This document shows positions 26,384 to 35,443 of a DNA stretch of 64,000 nt, in pieces. Position 1 is the stretch's first letter, and each line of letters starts with the position of its first letter. The position numbers were made by a program, and so were the translations under genes. The stretch lies in the NCBI GenBank assembly GCA_000403415.2, contig KE159696.1:134532-198531 (forward strand). Reading direction: 5' to 3'. This DNA comes from Firmicutes bacterium M10-2 (GTDB taxonomy: Bacteria > Bacillota_I > Bacilli_A > Erysipelotrichales > Erysipelotrichaceae). Below the pieces are notes generated by a model, which saw only the letters and a list, made by a program, of their open reading frames with translations, was not told the origin of the DNA and ran no database searches.

Positions 26384-27664
26384 TTACTCGAGAACGAGAG
26401 TGCCGCCTTCCGGACGGATCTTTAAAATATGGCATGAATCTTTTCCGAATACATGTTCGATTTTTTCTTTATACGTTTGCACGAAATCATTCTCCACAAA
26501 AGCTTGGATCGTTCCTGCAAACCCTCCCCCATGAACGCGGCAGACACCGTGTCCGTTAAGAATTTGCTCGCTTAACGCAAGCGCAAGAGATACGGCCTGA
26601 TTTTGCGGATCACTGGCCGCGAATACGTTTTGCAAATATTTATAGCTCGAATTTCCTGAATCTCGGATCCCTTCTTCGAACTTTTCTTTCTCTTTTTGTT
26701 CAAGGGCTTCCACCATCCGGACAACTCGATCGTTCTCATCAAAAAAGTGAATAGCTCTTAAGACCGCACGATCCCCTGTTTGCTTTCGTACCTGGGGAAG
26801 GTTGTCGTAAAACTGCTGCACATCGACATCGCGCAAAACCTCTTTTTCAAAAAAACGGGCCACCTTTTTCATTTCGTTTGGTATGGCTGCATATTCATGG
26901 GTCAGATCGGCATGGCTTCCCTTCGTATCGACAATGCATAAACTCAACTCGAAATCGTCGAAATTTAAATTGACTGCTTTCACGTCCGGATCTTTCGGAT
27001 CTTTGAAATCAATAGTAATCAATCCGCCTACGGCACATGCGCATTGGTCCATGAGTCCGCAAGGTTTTCCGAAATACACATTTTCAGCGTATTGAGCAAT
27101 TTTCGCAATATCGACCATCCCGACTTTTCCTTCGTTATACTCATAAGAGAGAATTGTACCGATCAAAACTTCAAAAGAGGCGGAAGAGGAAAGCCCGGCT
27201 CCGACAATTACTTCGCTTGTCATATACGCATGAAAGCCTCCTACGTTCCATCCTTCATTTTTAAATCCTTCAATGACTCCGCGAATGAGCGATGCGGAAT
27301 CTTCTTTCACCTCTTTAAATTCGGTATCGTTTACCTGGATCGGATCAATTTGAAAATCATCCGAAACGACTTGAACAACTTGATCATGTGTTTTGGAAAC
27401 AATTGCGATTGTATCCAAATTAATGGATGCGGCAAGTACCCGTCCATGCTGATGGTCTGTATGGTTCCCGCTCACTTCGCTGCGTCCTGCAGCAGAAAAA
27501 ATACGTACTTCTTCATTTCCGTAAAGGGATTGATACGTTTGCAGAGCCTGTATATAACGCGTTCTTTCTTGTTCTAATCGGCTTTCATCTCCGTAAAGCT
27601 GCATTAATCGTTGATCGTATTGTTTGTTTTCGAAAGCTGCAATCAATTGCTGTACTGTTTTCAT
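26384..27664 (-). CDS. galK: Galactokinase
   Basis: The 426-residue GHMP kinase has the galactokinase signature GRSEVSGNHTDHQHGRVLAAS near residue 60, the ATP loop VGAGLSSSASFEVLIG near residue 155, and GVCRVHGGGFAGTIQAF near the end. It phosphorylates galactose at C1 in the Leloir pathway. It is the last gene of galT-galM-galK; its ATG overlaps the galM stop (ATGA), which is why I prefer it to the methionine nine codons upstream. Confidence 0.95.
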   Translation of the reverse strand: MKTVQQLIAAFENKQYDQRLMQLYGDESRLEQERTRYIQALQTYQSLYGNEEVRIFSAAGRSEVSGNHTDHQHGRVLAASINLDTIAIVSKTHDQVVQVVSDDFQIDPIQVNDTEFKEVKEDSASLIRGVIEGFKNEGWNVGGFHAYMTSEVIVGAGLSSSASFEVLIGTILSYEYNEGKVGMVDIAKIAQYAENVYFGKPCGLMDQCACAVGGLITIDFKDPKDPDVKAVNLNFDDFELSLCIVDTKGSHADLTHEYAAIPNEMKKVARFFEKEVLRDVDVQQFYDNLPQVRKQTGDRAVLRAIHFFDENDRVVRMVEALEQKEKEKFEEGIRDSGNSSYKYLQNVFAASDPQNQAVSLALALSEQILNGHGVCRVHGGGFAGTIQAFVENDFVQTYKEKIEHVFGKDSCHILKIRPEGGTLVLE

Positions 27665-28662
27665 CGTTTTCTTACTGTGAATGACGTCCACTCGTCATAC
27701 TTTTCTCCTTTTCTTAAAATCGTTTTTGAATGTGGATCTAAATTGATGTCATTTGGCATATATTGGGTTTCCAAGCAAATCGCACATTGCGCCTGCATTG
27801 GCTTTTTGTATTTTCCTATTCTTCCATCCAAATAATTTGCGGTATAGATCTGCGCCTGCGGATAAGACGTATTGACAATCAGCTCCAACCCGCTTTCCGG
27901 GCTATACAAACGAATGGGATCCTTCTTTTCATTAAATAAATAAGGATGATCGAGTCCGTATGCAATTCGAATTTGAGGATCCTCTGAGTCTAAAATATCT
28001 TTGATCGGCTTTTCTTTTCGCATATCCATCATTGTGCTTACCGGTTCGATTGCTCCTGTCACTAATCCGTCGGCATCTACCGGCGCGAAACAATCCGCTT
28101 TGACTTGAAGAACATGATTTTTAATCGTTTCGGTTCCATCTAAATTAAAATACGTATGATTGCTCAAATTAAGGATCGTATCTGCATCACTTTGTGCCTC
28201 GTAATGAATATGCAATGTATCGTTTTCCAACGTATAAGTAATTGCTGCTTGGACCGTTCCCGGAAAGCCTTGATCTTTATTTGGAGAAACAAGAGAAAAC
28301 CGCACACATGAATCGGTGAGAATTTCCCAGTCAAAGATTTGATGAGAAAATCCGGTCGTTCCTCCGTGTAAAGTATTCGGTCCGTTGTTGATCGGAAGAG
28401 TATATTGACTGCCGTTCAGGGAAAATTTTCCTTGTTGAATGCGATTTGCGACCCTTCCCAGGCAAGCACCCAAATAGCCGTCGTATGTCTGATATTCCTC
28501 TATGGTTTCATAACCGAGAACAAGATCGATAAGTGTGTTGTGTGTATCGATTACAAGCCACGACAGCAAAGTTGCCCCGTAATTTGTGACATACACTTGG
28601 TTGGTATCGTTTTTCAAGAGAAAAACACAAATTCCATCATTTCGTATATTTTGATATTCCAT
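27661..28662 (-). CDS. galM: Galactose mutarotase (aldose 1-epimerase)
   Basis: The 333-residue protein has the GalM pattern NRIQQGKFSLNGSQYTLPIN, GPNTLHGGTTGF with the first active-site histidine, NLSNHTYFNLDG with the second, and CAICLETQ with the catalytic glutamate near the C-terminus. It interconverts alpha and beta galactose so that galactokinase gets its alpha substrate. The start is set by AAGGAG before the ATG at 28662, four bases after the galT stop. Confidence 0.93.
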   Translation of the reverse strand: MEYQNIRNDGICVFLLKNDTNQVYVTNYGATLLSWLVIDTHNTLIDLVLGYETIEEYQTYDGYLGACLGRVANRIQQGKFSLNGSQYTLPINNGPNTLHGGTTGFSHQIFDWEILTDSCVRFSLVSPNKDQGFPGTVQAAITYTLENDTLHIHYEAQSDADTILNLSNHTYFNLDGTETIKNHVLQVKADCFAPVDADGLVTGAIEPVSTMMDMRKEKPIKDILDSEDPQIRIAYGLDHPYLFNEKKDPIRLYSPESGLELIVNTSYPQAQIYTANYLDGRIGKYKKPMQAQCAICLETQYMPNDINLDPHSKTILRKGEKYDEWTSFTVRKR

Positions 28663-28666
28663 TTTA

Positions 28667-30151
28667 TTACTCCTTCGGATACGTTTCGACAAAATCGATA
28701 AATCTCATCATTCCTGCTTGTCCGAATTTATCCATTTTAAATACTCCGGCATCTTCCAATACACGGACAAATTTAGCCCCGACTTCTTGTTTTAATTGTT
28801 CACCGATATGATCTGTCCAATGCTTTGCCATCATTTCTTCTACCCATCGTTTATGGTTTTCGATTTCTTTGGCTTGATCAAGCGGGATTTCATGTTTCAA
28901 TACGCGTTCGATCGTTTCCAATTCTTTTTTCAGCCGTCCGGGCAAAATGGCAAGGCCCATCACTTCGATCAATCCGATGTTTTCCTTTTTGATGTGGTGA
29001 TGCTGCGGATGCGGATGAAAAATCCCATCAGGATATTGTTCGCTTGTGCGATTATTGCGCAGCACAAGATCGATTTCATATTCCCCGTTTTTAAAACGAA
29101 CAATCGGTGTAATGGCATTATGACGATTTCCGTTCGTGCAAGGTATGATACCGAGATCTTGATCTTCATATGCTTTCCACGCATTCAATATGTGCATGCC
29201 GGCATTTATGAGCTTTTCAGGGTCAGGATCATGAAGTCGGATCGTGGATAGAGGCCATATAAGCAATTGTCCGCAACATCCATCAATTTGGATCTCGGCA
29301 AAGCTTTTTGCTTCTTCAATCGGAAAATGGGCCTTTCCTCCTTGATAGTGATCATGAGAGAGGATCGATCCGCCGACAATCGGTATATCGGTATTGCTTC
29401 CAATCATATAATGCGGAAATTGCCGAACAAAATCAAATAAATTTTCAAAGGTATTTCGATCGATTTTCATCGGTTCATGTTCTTGATTCAATAGGATGCA
29501 ATGTTCATTGTAGTATACGTACGGAGAGTACTGTAAAGCGTAGTTGCCGCGTGCAAGCTTTAAAGGAATGATTCGATGATTTTGTCTTGCAGGATGTTTT
29601 TGATTGCCCGCAAACCCTACATTTTCCTTGCAAAGCAGACATTTCGGATAATTTGATGATACGGTTTGTTTTGCTTTGGCAATTTCTTTCGGATCTTTTT
29701 CCGGTTTCGATAAATTGATCGTAATATGCATTGGCGCGTATTTGCTTTCAACCGTAAAATCAATATTTTTATGAATGCGCTCCATGCGAATGTAATTCGT
29801 AGCTTGAGAAAAGTCATAATACCAGTCAGTCGCTTTTTCAGGATCTTTTTCATAAAGCGTTTCAAATTGGCGGATTACTTCACTCGGCCTTGGTGTCAAG
29901 ATACCCATGATCCGAGTATCAAATAAATCACGTTCGGTAATCGTATTTTCTATTTTTCCTTGTTTTATGGCAACATCAAGCAATCGGTCAAGTATTGTCG
30001 GAAGATCAGAAGATGTTTTTGGTATTTCGTATGTAAATTGATCCTGATCGAAAAGATCAATCAGTTGATTTGCGACATACTCAATATCGAATTGTTCAAT
30101 CAGGCCTTGATCAAGTGCGTATTGGATCAATTGATTAAAAATTTGATTCAT
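28667..30151 (-). CDS. galT: Galactose-1-phosphate uridylyltransferase (Bacillus-type, class II)
   Basis: The 494-residue protein is the long Gram-positive form of GalT. Visible are VSSNYPKCLLCKENVGFAGNQKHPARQNHR, YSPYVYYNEHCILLNQEHEPMKI and GSILSHDHYQGGKAHFPIE with the HxHxxG/S nucleotide-transfer histidines. It exchanges galactose-1-phosphate with UDP-glucose. It is first in the operon, with AAAGGAGG before its ATG, divergent from a LacI-type regulator. galE is not in the window. Confidence 0.95.
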   Translation of the reverse strand: MNQIFNQLIQYALDQGLIEQFDIEYVANQLIDLFDQDQFTYEIPKTSSDLPTILDRLLDVAIKQGKIENTITERDLFDTRIMGILTPRPSEVIRQFETLYEKDPEKATDWYYDFSQATNYIRMERIHKNIDFTVESKYAPMHITINLSKPEKDPKEIAKAKQTVSSNYPKCLLCKENVGFAGNQKHPARQNHRIIPLKLARGNYALQYSPYVYYNEHCILLNQEHEPMKIDRNTFENLFDFVRQFPHYMIGSNTDIPIVGGSILSHDHYQGGKAHFPIEEAKSFAEIQIDGCCGQLLIWPLSTIRLHDPDPEKLINAGMHILNAWKAYEDQDLGIIPCTNGNRHNAITPIVRFKNGEYEIDLVLRNNRTSEQYPDGIFHPHPQHHHIKKENIGLIEVMGLAILPGRLKKELETIERVLKHEIPLDQAKEIENHKRWVEEMMAKHWTDHIGEQLKQEVGAKFVRVLEDAGVFKMDKFGQAGMMRFIDFVETYPKE

Positions 30152-30176
30152 GTGTAGCCTCCTTTGGTTTACTTTT

Positions 30177-30204
30177 ATTATAAGAAACAAGAAAAATAAA
30201 TCAA
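30177..30204 (-). promoter_or_regulatory. Promoter of the galTMK operon
   Basis: On the minus strand TTGATT (30199-30204), 16 bases, TATAAT (30177-30182). Immediately upstream, 30207-30245 carries two copies of a TTTACTAAA element in an extremely AT-rich stretch, the likely operator of the divergent LacI-type protein. Confidence 0.65.
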
Positions 30205-30308
30205 TATATTTTACTAAATTAATTTATATTTTTTACTAAAAATAAAATATTTATTTCCTTTATGTATTGAAAGCAAAAAAAAGCAGAGCAGATTGTATAT
30301 TTCATTAT

Positions 30309-30336
30309 TTGAAGAGAAAGCAGTTTGTTTTATAAT
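30309..30336 (+). promoter_or_regulatory. Promoter of the LacI-type regulator (predicts leaderless mRNA)
   Basis: TTGAAG (30309-30314), 16 bases, TATAAT (30331-30336). The ATG at 30343 is only 6 bases after the -10 box, so transcription would start at or beside the start codon. No ribosome site is seen. Confidence 0.55.
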
Positions 30337-30342
30337 AAAAAT

Positions 30343-31338
30343 ATGACAACATTAAAAGACGTGGCAGCCCTTGCCCATGTTTCAGTATCGACAATTTCGC
30401 GCTTTTTGAATCAAGATCCGACTTTATCGATTCCGGAAACAACGAGGCAAAATATCATTGAAGCTGTCAAAAAAACAGGATATGAAAAACGCCAAAAAAA
30501 AGAAAAAAAGACTTTAAGGATCGGTCTGCTTCATTGGTATACGCTGGAGCAGGAGATGAATGACCCTTATTACTTGCAGGTTCGTTTGGGAATCGAAACT
30601 TATTTTGCCAAAGACGAAGTGGAGATTGTGCGAATTTTCAAAAACGATACCAATAAAATTTCCCGCCTAGAGAACATCGACGGATTAATTTGTTTAGGAA
30701 AATTCTCGATAAAAGAAATGGAAAATTTTACTTCCTCTTATGGACCGGTTATCTTTTTGGATATGCAAACTACATCAATCCGATTTAATACGATTTCTTT
30801 GGATCTCAAACAAGCGATGAAGGATGTGCTTGCCTATTTGGCGAAGCAAAACTTTGAACGGATCGGTTTTTTAGGAGGATACGAAATATTGGAAGATCAT
30901 GAAGTTTATCCGGATCCGAGAATAGAAACGTTTTTATCCGAAGCGAAAAAACACAAAATGGTTTATGATCCGTATTTTCTGATTGATGCGTACACAAAAG
31001 AATCAGGATACAAGATGATGATGCATTTATTAAATCAGGAAACACTTCCTCAAGTAATCGTAGCTTGTTCGGATCCGATCGCAATCGGCGCTATGCGGGC
31101 CATCAAAGAAAAAGGATTACAAATTCCGAAAGATATTTCGATTATCGGTTTTGATGATATCGAAGACGCAAAATATTGCGATCTGCCTTTGACAAGTGTT
31201 CATGCTCCGGCAAAACAGCTTGGTGAATACGGAGCCATGCTGCTTCTTGATTTAATCAAAAAACAAATCGATCTTCCGTTCCAAATGCTGCTTCCTTGTC
31301 ATTTGGTCATTCGAGATAGTGTATACGAGGATCATTAA
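30343..31338 (+). CDS. LacI/GalR-family regulator of the galactose operon
   Basis: The 331-residue protein has the LacI helix-turn-helix and hinge TTLKDVAALAHVSVSTISRFLN (residues 2-23) and a sugar-binding core with FERIGFLGGYEILEDHEVYPDPR, ACSDPIAIGAMRAIKEKGLQIPKDISIIGFDDI and a typical end. The layout, divergent from galTMK with about 190 bases between, says that it controls that operon, probably with galactose as inducer. It shows no ribosome site and has a -10 box 6 bases before the ATG. The role as galactose repressor is inference. Confidence 0.88.
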   Translation: MTTLKDVAALAHVSVSTISRFLNQDPTLSIPETTRQNIIEAVKKTGYEKRQKKEKKTLRIGLLHWYTLEQEMNDPYYLQVRLGIETYFAKDEVEIVRIFKNDTNKISRLENIDGLICLGKFSIKEMENFTSSYGPVIFLDMQTTSIRFNTISLDLKQAMKDVLAYLAKQNFERIGFLGGYEILEDHEVYPDPRIETFLSEAKKHKMVYDPYFLIDAYTKESGYKMMMHLLNQETLPQVIVACSDPIAIGAMRAIKEKGLQIPKDISIIGFDDIEDAKYCDLPLTSVHAPAKQLGEYGAMLLLDLIKKQIDLPFQMLLPCHLVIRDSVYEDH

Positions 31339-31424
31339 GATCCTTTTTTGTTTATACTTTCAAAATTTTCATCATTATTTTTCTTCTTTCCATGTCAGAA
31401 TAAAAACGTTTTATTTGAGCAAGA

Positions 31425-31680
31425 AGACCTCCACCACTAGGGTGGAGGATGAATTGTGTAACTCTGTTTCGCTATGGAACAAAACGCAAAGCTGAGTTGC
31501 GATTAGAGCATAGAAAGAAAGGAAGAAACGGAATGCCGAATAAAGCCTATAATTTCAGACTCTATCCGAATCTGGAATAAAAGGTTCTCCTTGCCAAAAC
31601 GTTTGGCTGTGTCCGACTCGTCTATACCCATTGGCTTGATCAAAAATCAAACAATACAAAGCAGGATTTCCAAGATTCAA
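31425..31680 (+). pseudogene. IS200/IS605-type remnant with broken tnpB start
   Basis: A hairpin CCTCCACC/GGTGGAGG (31428-31447), typical of an IS605 end, is followed at 31533 by MPNKAYNFRLYPNLE, a stop, then KVLLAKTFGCVRLVYTHWLDQK. This is the N-terminus of TnpB with an in-frame stop in place of a glutamine codon. The rest is missing. Confidence 0.75.
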
Positions 31681-31689
31681 ATCCAAAAG

Positions 31690-31880
31690 AAATAGAAAGA
31701 ACAGCTATTCGAGCATCTGCTCCATATACTTTTTTCAGACTTTGTGTGAATCTTTTATAATCCTTCGTTGGAACATACTTGATCGAGTTTCGAATCAGAT
31801 GGACGATGCAGCCTTAGGAAAAACGGCTTTTGTGCCCGCTTCCGAACCGGATACCCCATCCATAGAGATAAAGAAGATAT
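31690..31880 (-). pseudogene. IS256-family transposase fragment
   Basis: On the minus strand two frames give FFISMDGVSGSEAGTKAVFP and then CIVHLIRNSIKYVPTKDYKR, continuing to LKKVYGADA. This is the middle of an IS256-type (mutator) transposase with a frameshift. It abuts the stop of the following ABC transporter gene. Confidence 0.75.
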
Positions 31881-31882
31881 TT

Positions 31883-33475
31883 TTAATCCTCTTTGTATTG
31901 TTGGGTAACATCGTGAAGCCGACCTTGCTCCAATTTCAAAATCACATCAAACGACTCAATTGTATGATCTGTTACATGATGCGTGATAAACAGCACGCTC
32001 GTTTCTTTTAAATTTGCCAAGGTATCTTCAATAATCCGGCATGTTTGCGGGTCCAGGTTGGCTGTCGATTCATCACACAGCAAAAACGACCGGGGGTCCA
32101 TCAAAGAGCGGGCGATGGAAATGCGTTGCAGTTCCCCGCCGGAAATCGTAGCGTGGTCTTCACCTACGATCTTTTCCAGCATCCCCTCGTCTAAATGAAC
32201 TTGCGGCAGGACACTGGCGACTTCCTCATCCAGTCCTGTTCGGTACAAGGTCATATTGTGTTGAACGGTATCCTCAAACGAGACGGGTGTTTGCGAAATC
32301 GTCGTGATGCATGAACTCTCGTATTCATCGCTGTTCCCTGTAACGATCCTTCCTCTTTGCGGTTTTAGCTTTCCGCTCAGTAAGTGAAAGAGGGTCGACT
32401 TCCCACTGCCACTCTCCCCAATGATCAAATAATGTTTACCCCGTTCGAAACAAAAATCCATTCTATTGATGATTCGCCGGTTTTGGATCTCGTATGTGAC
32501 ATTGTCCAAGCGGAGCGTATCGACAACGGGCGCGTCTTCGGATTGGAAGGATGGAAGAGCGCGAATTTGCTGCCATTTTTTCCGCATGGGTTTTGAAGAC
32601 TGAATGCTCGTCATCGCTTGTGTGACGGTAAACACGTTGCCTAAAAAAGTTCCGGAAATAGAGACAATGGAAAAAAGGTAGTCCGCAGAGAGTTCACCTT
32701 TCACAATCAAAAATCCAGTCCCAATGATCAAGACGAGTTGAAACGTGAGGGAGAAAACATTCGAGGCTGTGTTGGAAAGGTCGACAGCCAGTTCCATTTT
32801 TTGTTTGCTTGTCTGATACGTTTGAAAAGATCGTTTCGTGTGTTGGATGTATGCATTCCGTGCATGGTTGGTCGCGATCGTGTCAAAGCCCGAAAACGTT
32901 TCTTTCAAAAAGGTCGTGAACCGGTTGGCGGCTTGCGAAAACTGTTCGGTCTTTTTCTGAATGGCCGGACTTGCCAATTTCGGGATCCACAACATGATCA
33001 AACTGGACACAACAAACATCACAAGGATCCAGCCGTTGAGCTGGAACACATAGATGGCGTTGACAATCATCTGGATGGCTCCCGAAAGCAAATCGGGAAC
33101 TTGCTTCAAGTAATTTTCTTCAACGATTTTCAAATCGTTCAAAAAGAAGGAAGAATATTCACTTGGATTTTTCAAATGAAAAGGATACAATTCCTGCTTC
33201 ATAATCGATCTATACGCATCTTGTTCCAGATCAATCATGATCGAACTTCTATATTTCATTTTGATAAAGTCGTACGTGACATAAATGAATGTAATATAGA
33301 GACAGAACGCGACAATTTTACCAATCAATATAGGAAAGTCATCCCCTCCGTGTAACGCGAAGGCTGTGATCTCGCTCAACAACTCGGCCATGATGACCGC
33401 AATCGTGGCATTCAGCATCATAAAAACGAAATAAAGTCCGCATATCCCCTTGTGTCGCAGAAAGAATGTTTTCAT
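31883..33475 (-). CDS. ABC exporter with fused membrane and ATPase domains (module 1, second)
   Basis: The 530-residue half-transporter has six hydrophobic helices (residues 10-300) and an ATPase domain with GESGSGKSTLFHLLSGK (Walker A), ISGGELQRISIARSL (signature) and FLLCDESTANLDP (Walker B), then ITHH. It probably pairs with the product of the upstream ABC gene to export a peptide. Its ATG overlaps the stop of a small gene (ATGA), tying it to module 1. The DNA here is visibly more GC-rich than in the radical SAM gene, so parts of the operon have different origins. Its 3' end abuts IS256 debris. Confidence 0.85.
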   Translation of the reverse strand: MKTFFLRHKGICGLYFVFMMLNATIAVIMAELLSEITAFALHGGDDFPILIGKIVAFCLYITFIYVTYDFIKMKYRSSIMIDLEQDAYRSIMKQELYPFHLKNPSEYSSFFLNDLKIVEENYLKQVPDLLSGAIQMIVNAIYVFQLNGWILVMFVVSSLIMLWIPKLASPAIQKKTEQFSQAANRFTTFLKETFSGFDTIATNHARNAYIQHTKRSFQTYQTSKQKMELAVDLSNTASNVFSLTFQLVLIIGTGFLIVKGELSADYLFSIVSISGTFLGNVFTVTQAMTSIQSSKPMRKKWQQIRALPSFQSEDAPVVDTLRLDNVTYEIQNRRIINRMDFCFERGKHYLIIGESGSGKSTLFHLLSGKLKPQRGRIVTGNSDEYESSCITTISQTPVSFEDTVQHNMTLYRTGLDEEVASVLPQVHLDEGMLEKIVGEDHATISGGELQRISIARSLMDPRSFLLCDESTANLDPQTCRIIEDTLANLKETSVLFITHHVTDHTIESFDVILKLEQGRLHDVTQQYKED

Positions 33476-33717
33476 CGTTCATCGTCCTCCTGATTCCATC
33501 TCTTTACCGAATATTCCAACGATTTAGAGTTGATTACTATAAAATACATTATTTCGCATCCTTGACATTTTCGATATAATTTTTGATACTGTTCCATAAA
33601 ATACAAGTCTGGCTCAGAAAAAATCGAATTGTCAATATGATTATGAATAATAACTGGTGAATACTTGTGTAAAATACAATATTTTTCATGCCGTGCAAAA
33701 ACAGATGTTTCGCTCAC
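33472..33717 (-). CDS. 81-residue Cys-containing protein between the two ABC genes
   Basis: Starting at a GTG at 33717, this frame gives SETSVFARHEKYCILHKYSP, an FSEPDLYFMEQYQKLYRKC core and QGCEI, ending in RWNQEDDER. It overlaps the upstream ABC gene by 32 bases and its stop overlaps the downstream ABC start by ATGA. This tight coupling is the main sign that it is real. The spacing ...LYRKCQGCEI resembles the cysteine part of a SPASM domain, which the radical SAM enzyme of the same cluster seems to lack; that link is speculative. The DNA is AT-rich like the radical SAM gene and unlike its ABC neighbours. A longer version from 33783 would mostly copy the ABC frame. Confidence 0.5.
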   Translation of the reverse strand: MSETSVFARHEKYCILHKYSPVIIHNHIDNSIFSEPDLYFMEQYQKLYRKCQGCEIMYFIVINSKSLEYSVKRWNQEDDER

Positions 33718-35305
33718 GCATCGACTTTTCCGTATTTTTTTGGATACCCACCACTTTTCCATGCTCCATTTGAATGATTTCATCGTACAAGTCCACGTTT
33801 TCCTTTACCGGTTTGTGACAAACATGAATCAAAGTAATGCCCGGATCTTCAAGAAAGATGCGCTCGATCGTTTGTGTCGTTTGCGCGTCGAGAGCGGAAA
33901 ACGCCTCATCCAAAAAGATCCAAGATTTGTGCTGGTAGATCACGCGTGCCAAATGCACCCTTTGCATTTCCCCGCCACTTAATGTCTCGTTGTCCTGCCG
34001 CATCACATGCCGGGGATCCATTTGGGTCAAATTCACCTGGGAAAGCGCGGCTCGAATCTCTTCCTGCACCACCTCTTTATCCAGCGCAATATTCTTTTCA
34101 ATCGTCCATGGAAAGAGGGCACCTTTTTGTGCGACAAAGCTGGCATCGTCAAAATAGTCCACATGGTTCTGGCCATTGACCCGCACCGCATCGGTTTCAT
34201 AAATGCCTTTGAGCGTTTTGAGCAAGGTCGTCTTACCACAACCCGAAGGACCGGTAATCATGTACTTTTTTCCCCGATCAAATGCAAGGTGGATATTTTG
34301 GAGCAGAACTTTATCGTTCTCTTTCAATTCATCCAGGTTGATTTCAATTTGATCAATGGTCGACACAACGGTTTTTTCATGATGTGTTTTTTCCGTATTT
34401 TGATAAAAGGAGCGAACGATCGGCTCGGACGCGTTCATCCGGTTTTTCAAGGTGGCAAAATCAATAATCGGTGACGTGATCATATTGCTGGCCTGGGAGA
34501 TGGCCATCAAAATGCCAATGCTGACATTTGTATATCGGGCGGTCAATCCGCAAATAAAATAGACGCCAAAAAACATGATGAGGCCGACTTCTAAATTGAC
34601 GGACCCTAAAAGATCGACTATAAGATTCGATTGGTAATCGGAATCGACCCAGTTTTTTGACGCAAGATCGAGTTGTTTTTGTTCCATTTTTTCCAGTCTG
34701 TATTCCTTGATCACAGGAAAGTTTTGGTAAAACTGCTGCAACGCGGAAATCCAGTTCCGTTTAGAAGTCATGATCTGTTCCTGTTTTTGAGAAAGTTTTC
34801 CCTTATACGACTGGTTCCAAACAATCATCAAAGCGGAGCAGACATATAAAAAAATCAAAAACCACACGTTTAATAGGCCAATGTAAATCGTAGCAAACAC
34901 AAAATTGACCATACAACTGACGACCATCAACAACGATTGAATATACTGGGTATTGATGACTTCCACTTCGCTCGTCAGTTTGTTCATGATCTCGTTCATG
35001 TCATGCTTGGAAAACGCGTATTCGTTTTCCACCATGTATTGACCGACTCCTTTGCGTAAAAAGAAATGCTGGATCTTCCGCTTCAGTCGATTGAACGCGA
35101 AGTCTTTGGAAACGGACAAGACAAGTTGGAGAACCAAAAAACCGATAAAGACAAAAATCCATTTCAACTCCAAAATTGTCGCGAGATTCTCGGTCAAAGC
35201 TCCCAGTACAGACGCTTTGACCAGTTCAACCCCGGCTGAAAAGACAATCGCAAGAAACACAACGAAAAACGGTTTCTTAAAGTCTTTTATGATTCGCTTC
35301 CACAT
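33686..35305 (-). CDS. ABC exporter with fused membrane and ATPase domains (module 1, first)
   Basis: The 539-residue half-transporter has an N-terminal six-helix domain (residues 10-290) and an ATPase domain with GPSGCGKTTLLKTLKG (Walker A), LSGGEMQRVHLARV (signature) and WIFLDEAFSALDA (Walker B), then CHKP in place of the usual switch H-region. GAGGAGGAAATAAA precedes the ATG. It lies 140 bases after the terminator of the radical SAM gene, on the same strand. With the second ABC gene it likely forms a heterodimeric exporter for a modified or signal peptide. No C39 peptidase domain is present. Confidence 0.85.
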   Translation of the reverse strand: MWKRIIKDFKKPFFVVFLAIVFSAGVELVKASVLGALTENLATILELKWIFVFIGFLVLQLVLSVSKDFAFNRLKRKIQHFFLRKGVGQYMVENEYAFSKHDMNEIMNKLTSEVEVINTQYIQSLLMVVSCMVNFVFATIYIGLLNVWFLIFLYVCSALMIVWNQSYKGKLSQKQEQIMTSKRNWISALQQFYQNFPVIKEYRLEKMEQKQLDLASKNWVDSDYQSNLIVDLLGSVNLEVGLIMFFGVYFICGLTARYTNVSIGILMAISQASNMITSPIIDFATLKNRMNASEPIVRSFYQNTEKTHHEKTVVSTIDQIEINLDELKENDKVLLQNIHLAFDRGKKYMITGPSGCGKTTLLKTLKGIYETDAVRVNGQNHVDYFDDASFVAQKGALFPWTIEKNIALDKEVVQEEIRAALSQVNLTQMDPRHVMRQDNETLSGGEMQRVHLARVIYQHKSWIFLDEAFSALDAQTTQTIERIFLEDPGITLIHVCHKPVKENVDLYDEIIQMEHGKVVGIQKNTEKSMRERNICFCTA

Positions 35306-35403
35306 TTTATTTCCTCCTCAATAATTCGTGTTTTCTTGATAACATTTGGTTTTCATATGGTACAGCATAACATAGCACAATCGTTCTTTGATAATAGATT
35401 ATT

Positions 35404-35442
35404 TAAAAAACAAATAAGGAAAGAACAAAACTTTCCTTATTT
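35404..35442 (-). terminator. Terminator after the radical SAM gene
   Basis: AAATAAGGAAAG and CTTTCCTTATTT form a perfect 12-bp stem (35412-35442), followed on the minus strand by GTTTTTT. It starts just two bases after the radical SAM stop codon. Confidence 0.85.
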
Positions 35443-35443
35443 A

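Noticed and set aside
33686..33783. Longer version of the small Cys protein starting at 33783
   Set aside because: The extra 22 residues are a shadow of the ABC ATPase C-terminus. The GTG at 33717 gives a modest overlap typical of coupled genes.
35311..35385. 12-codon frame MKTKCYQENTNY before the first ABC gene
   Set aside because: No ribosome site, no leader and no match to the peptide motif; its stop overlaps the ABC ribosome site by chance.
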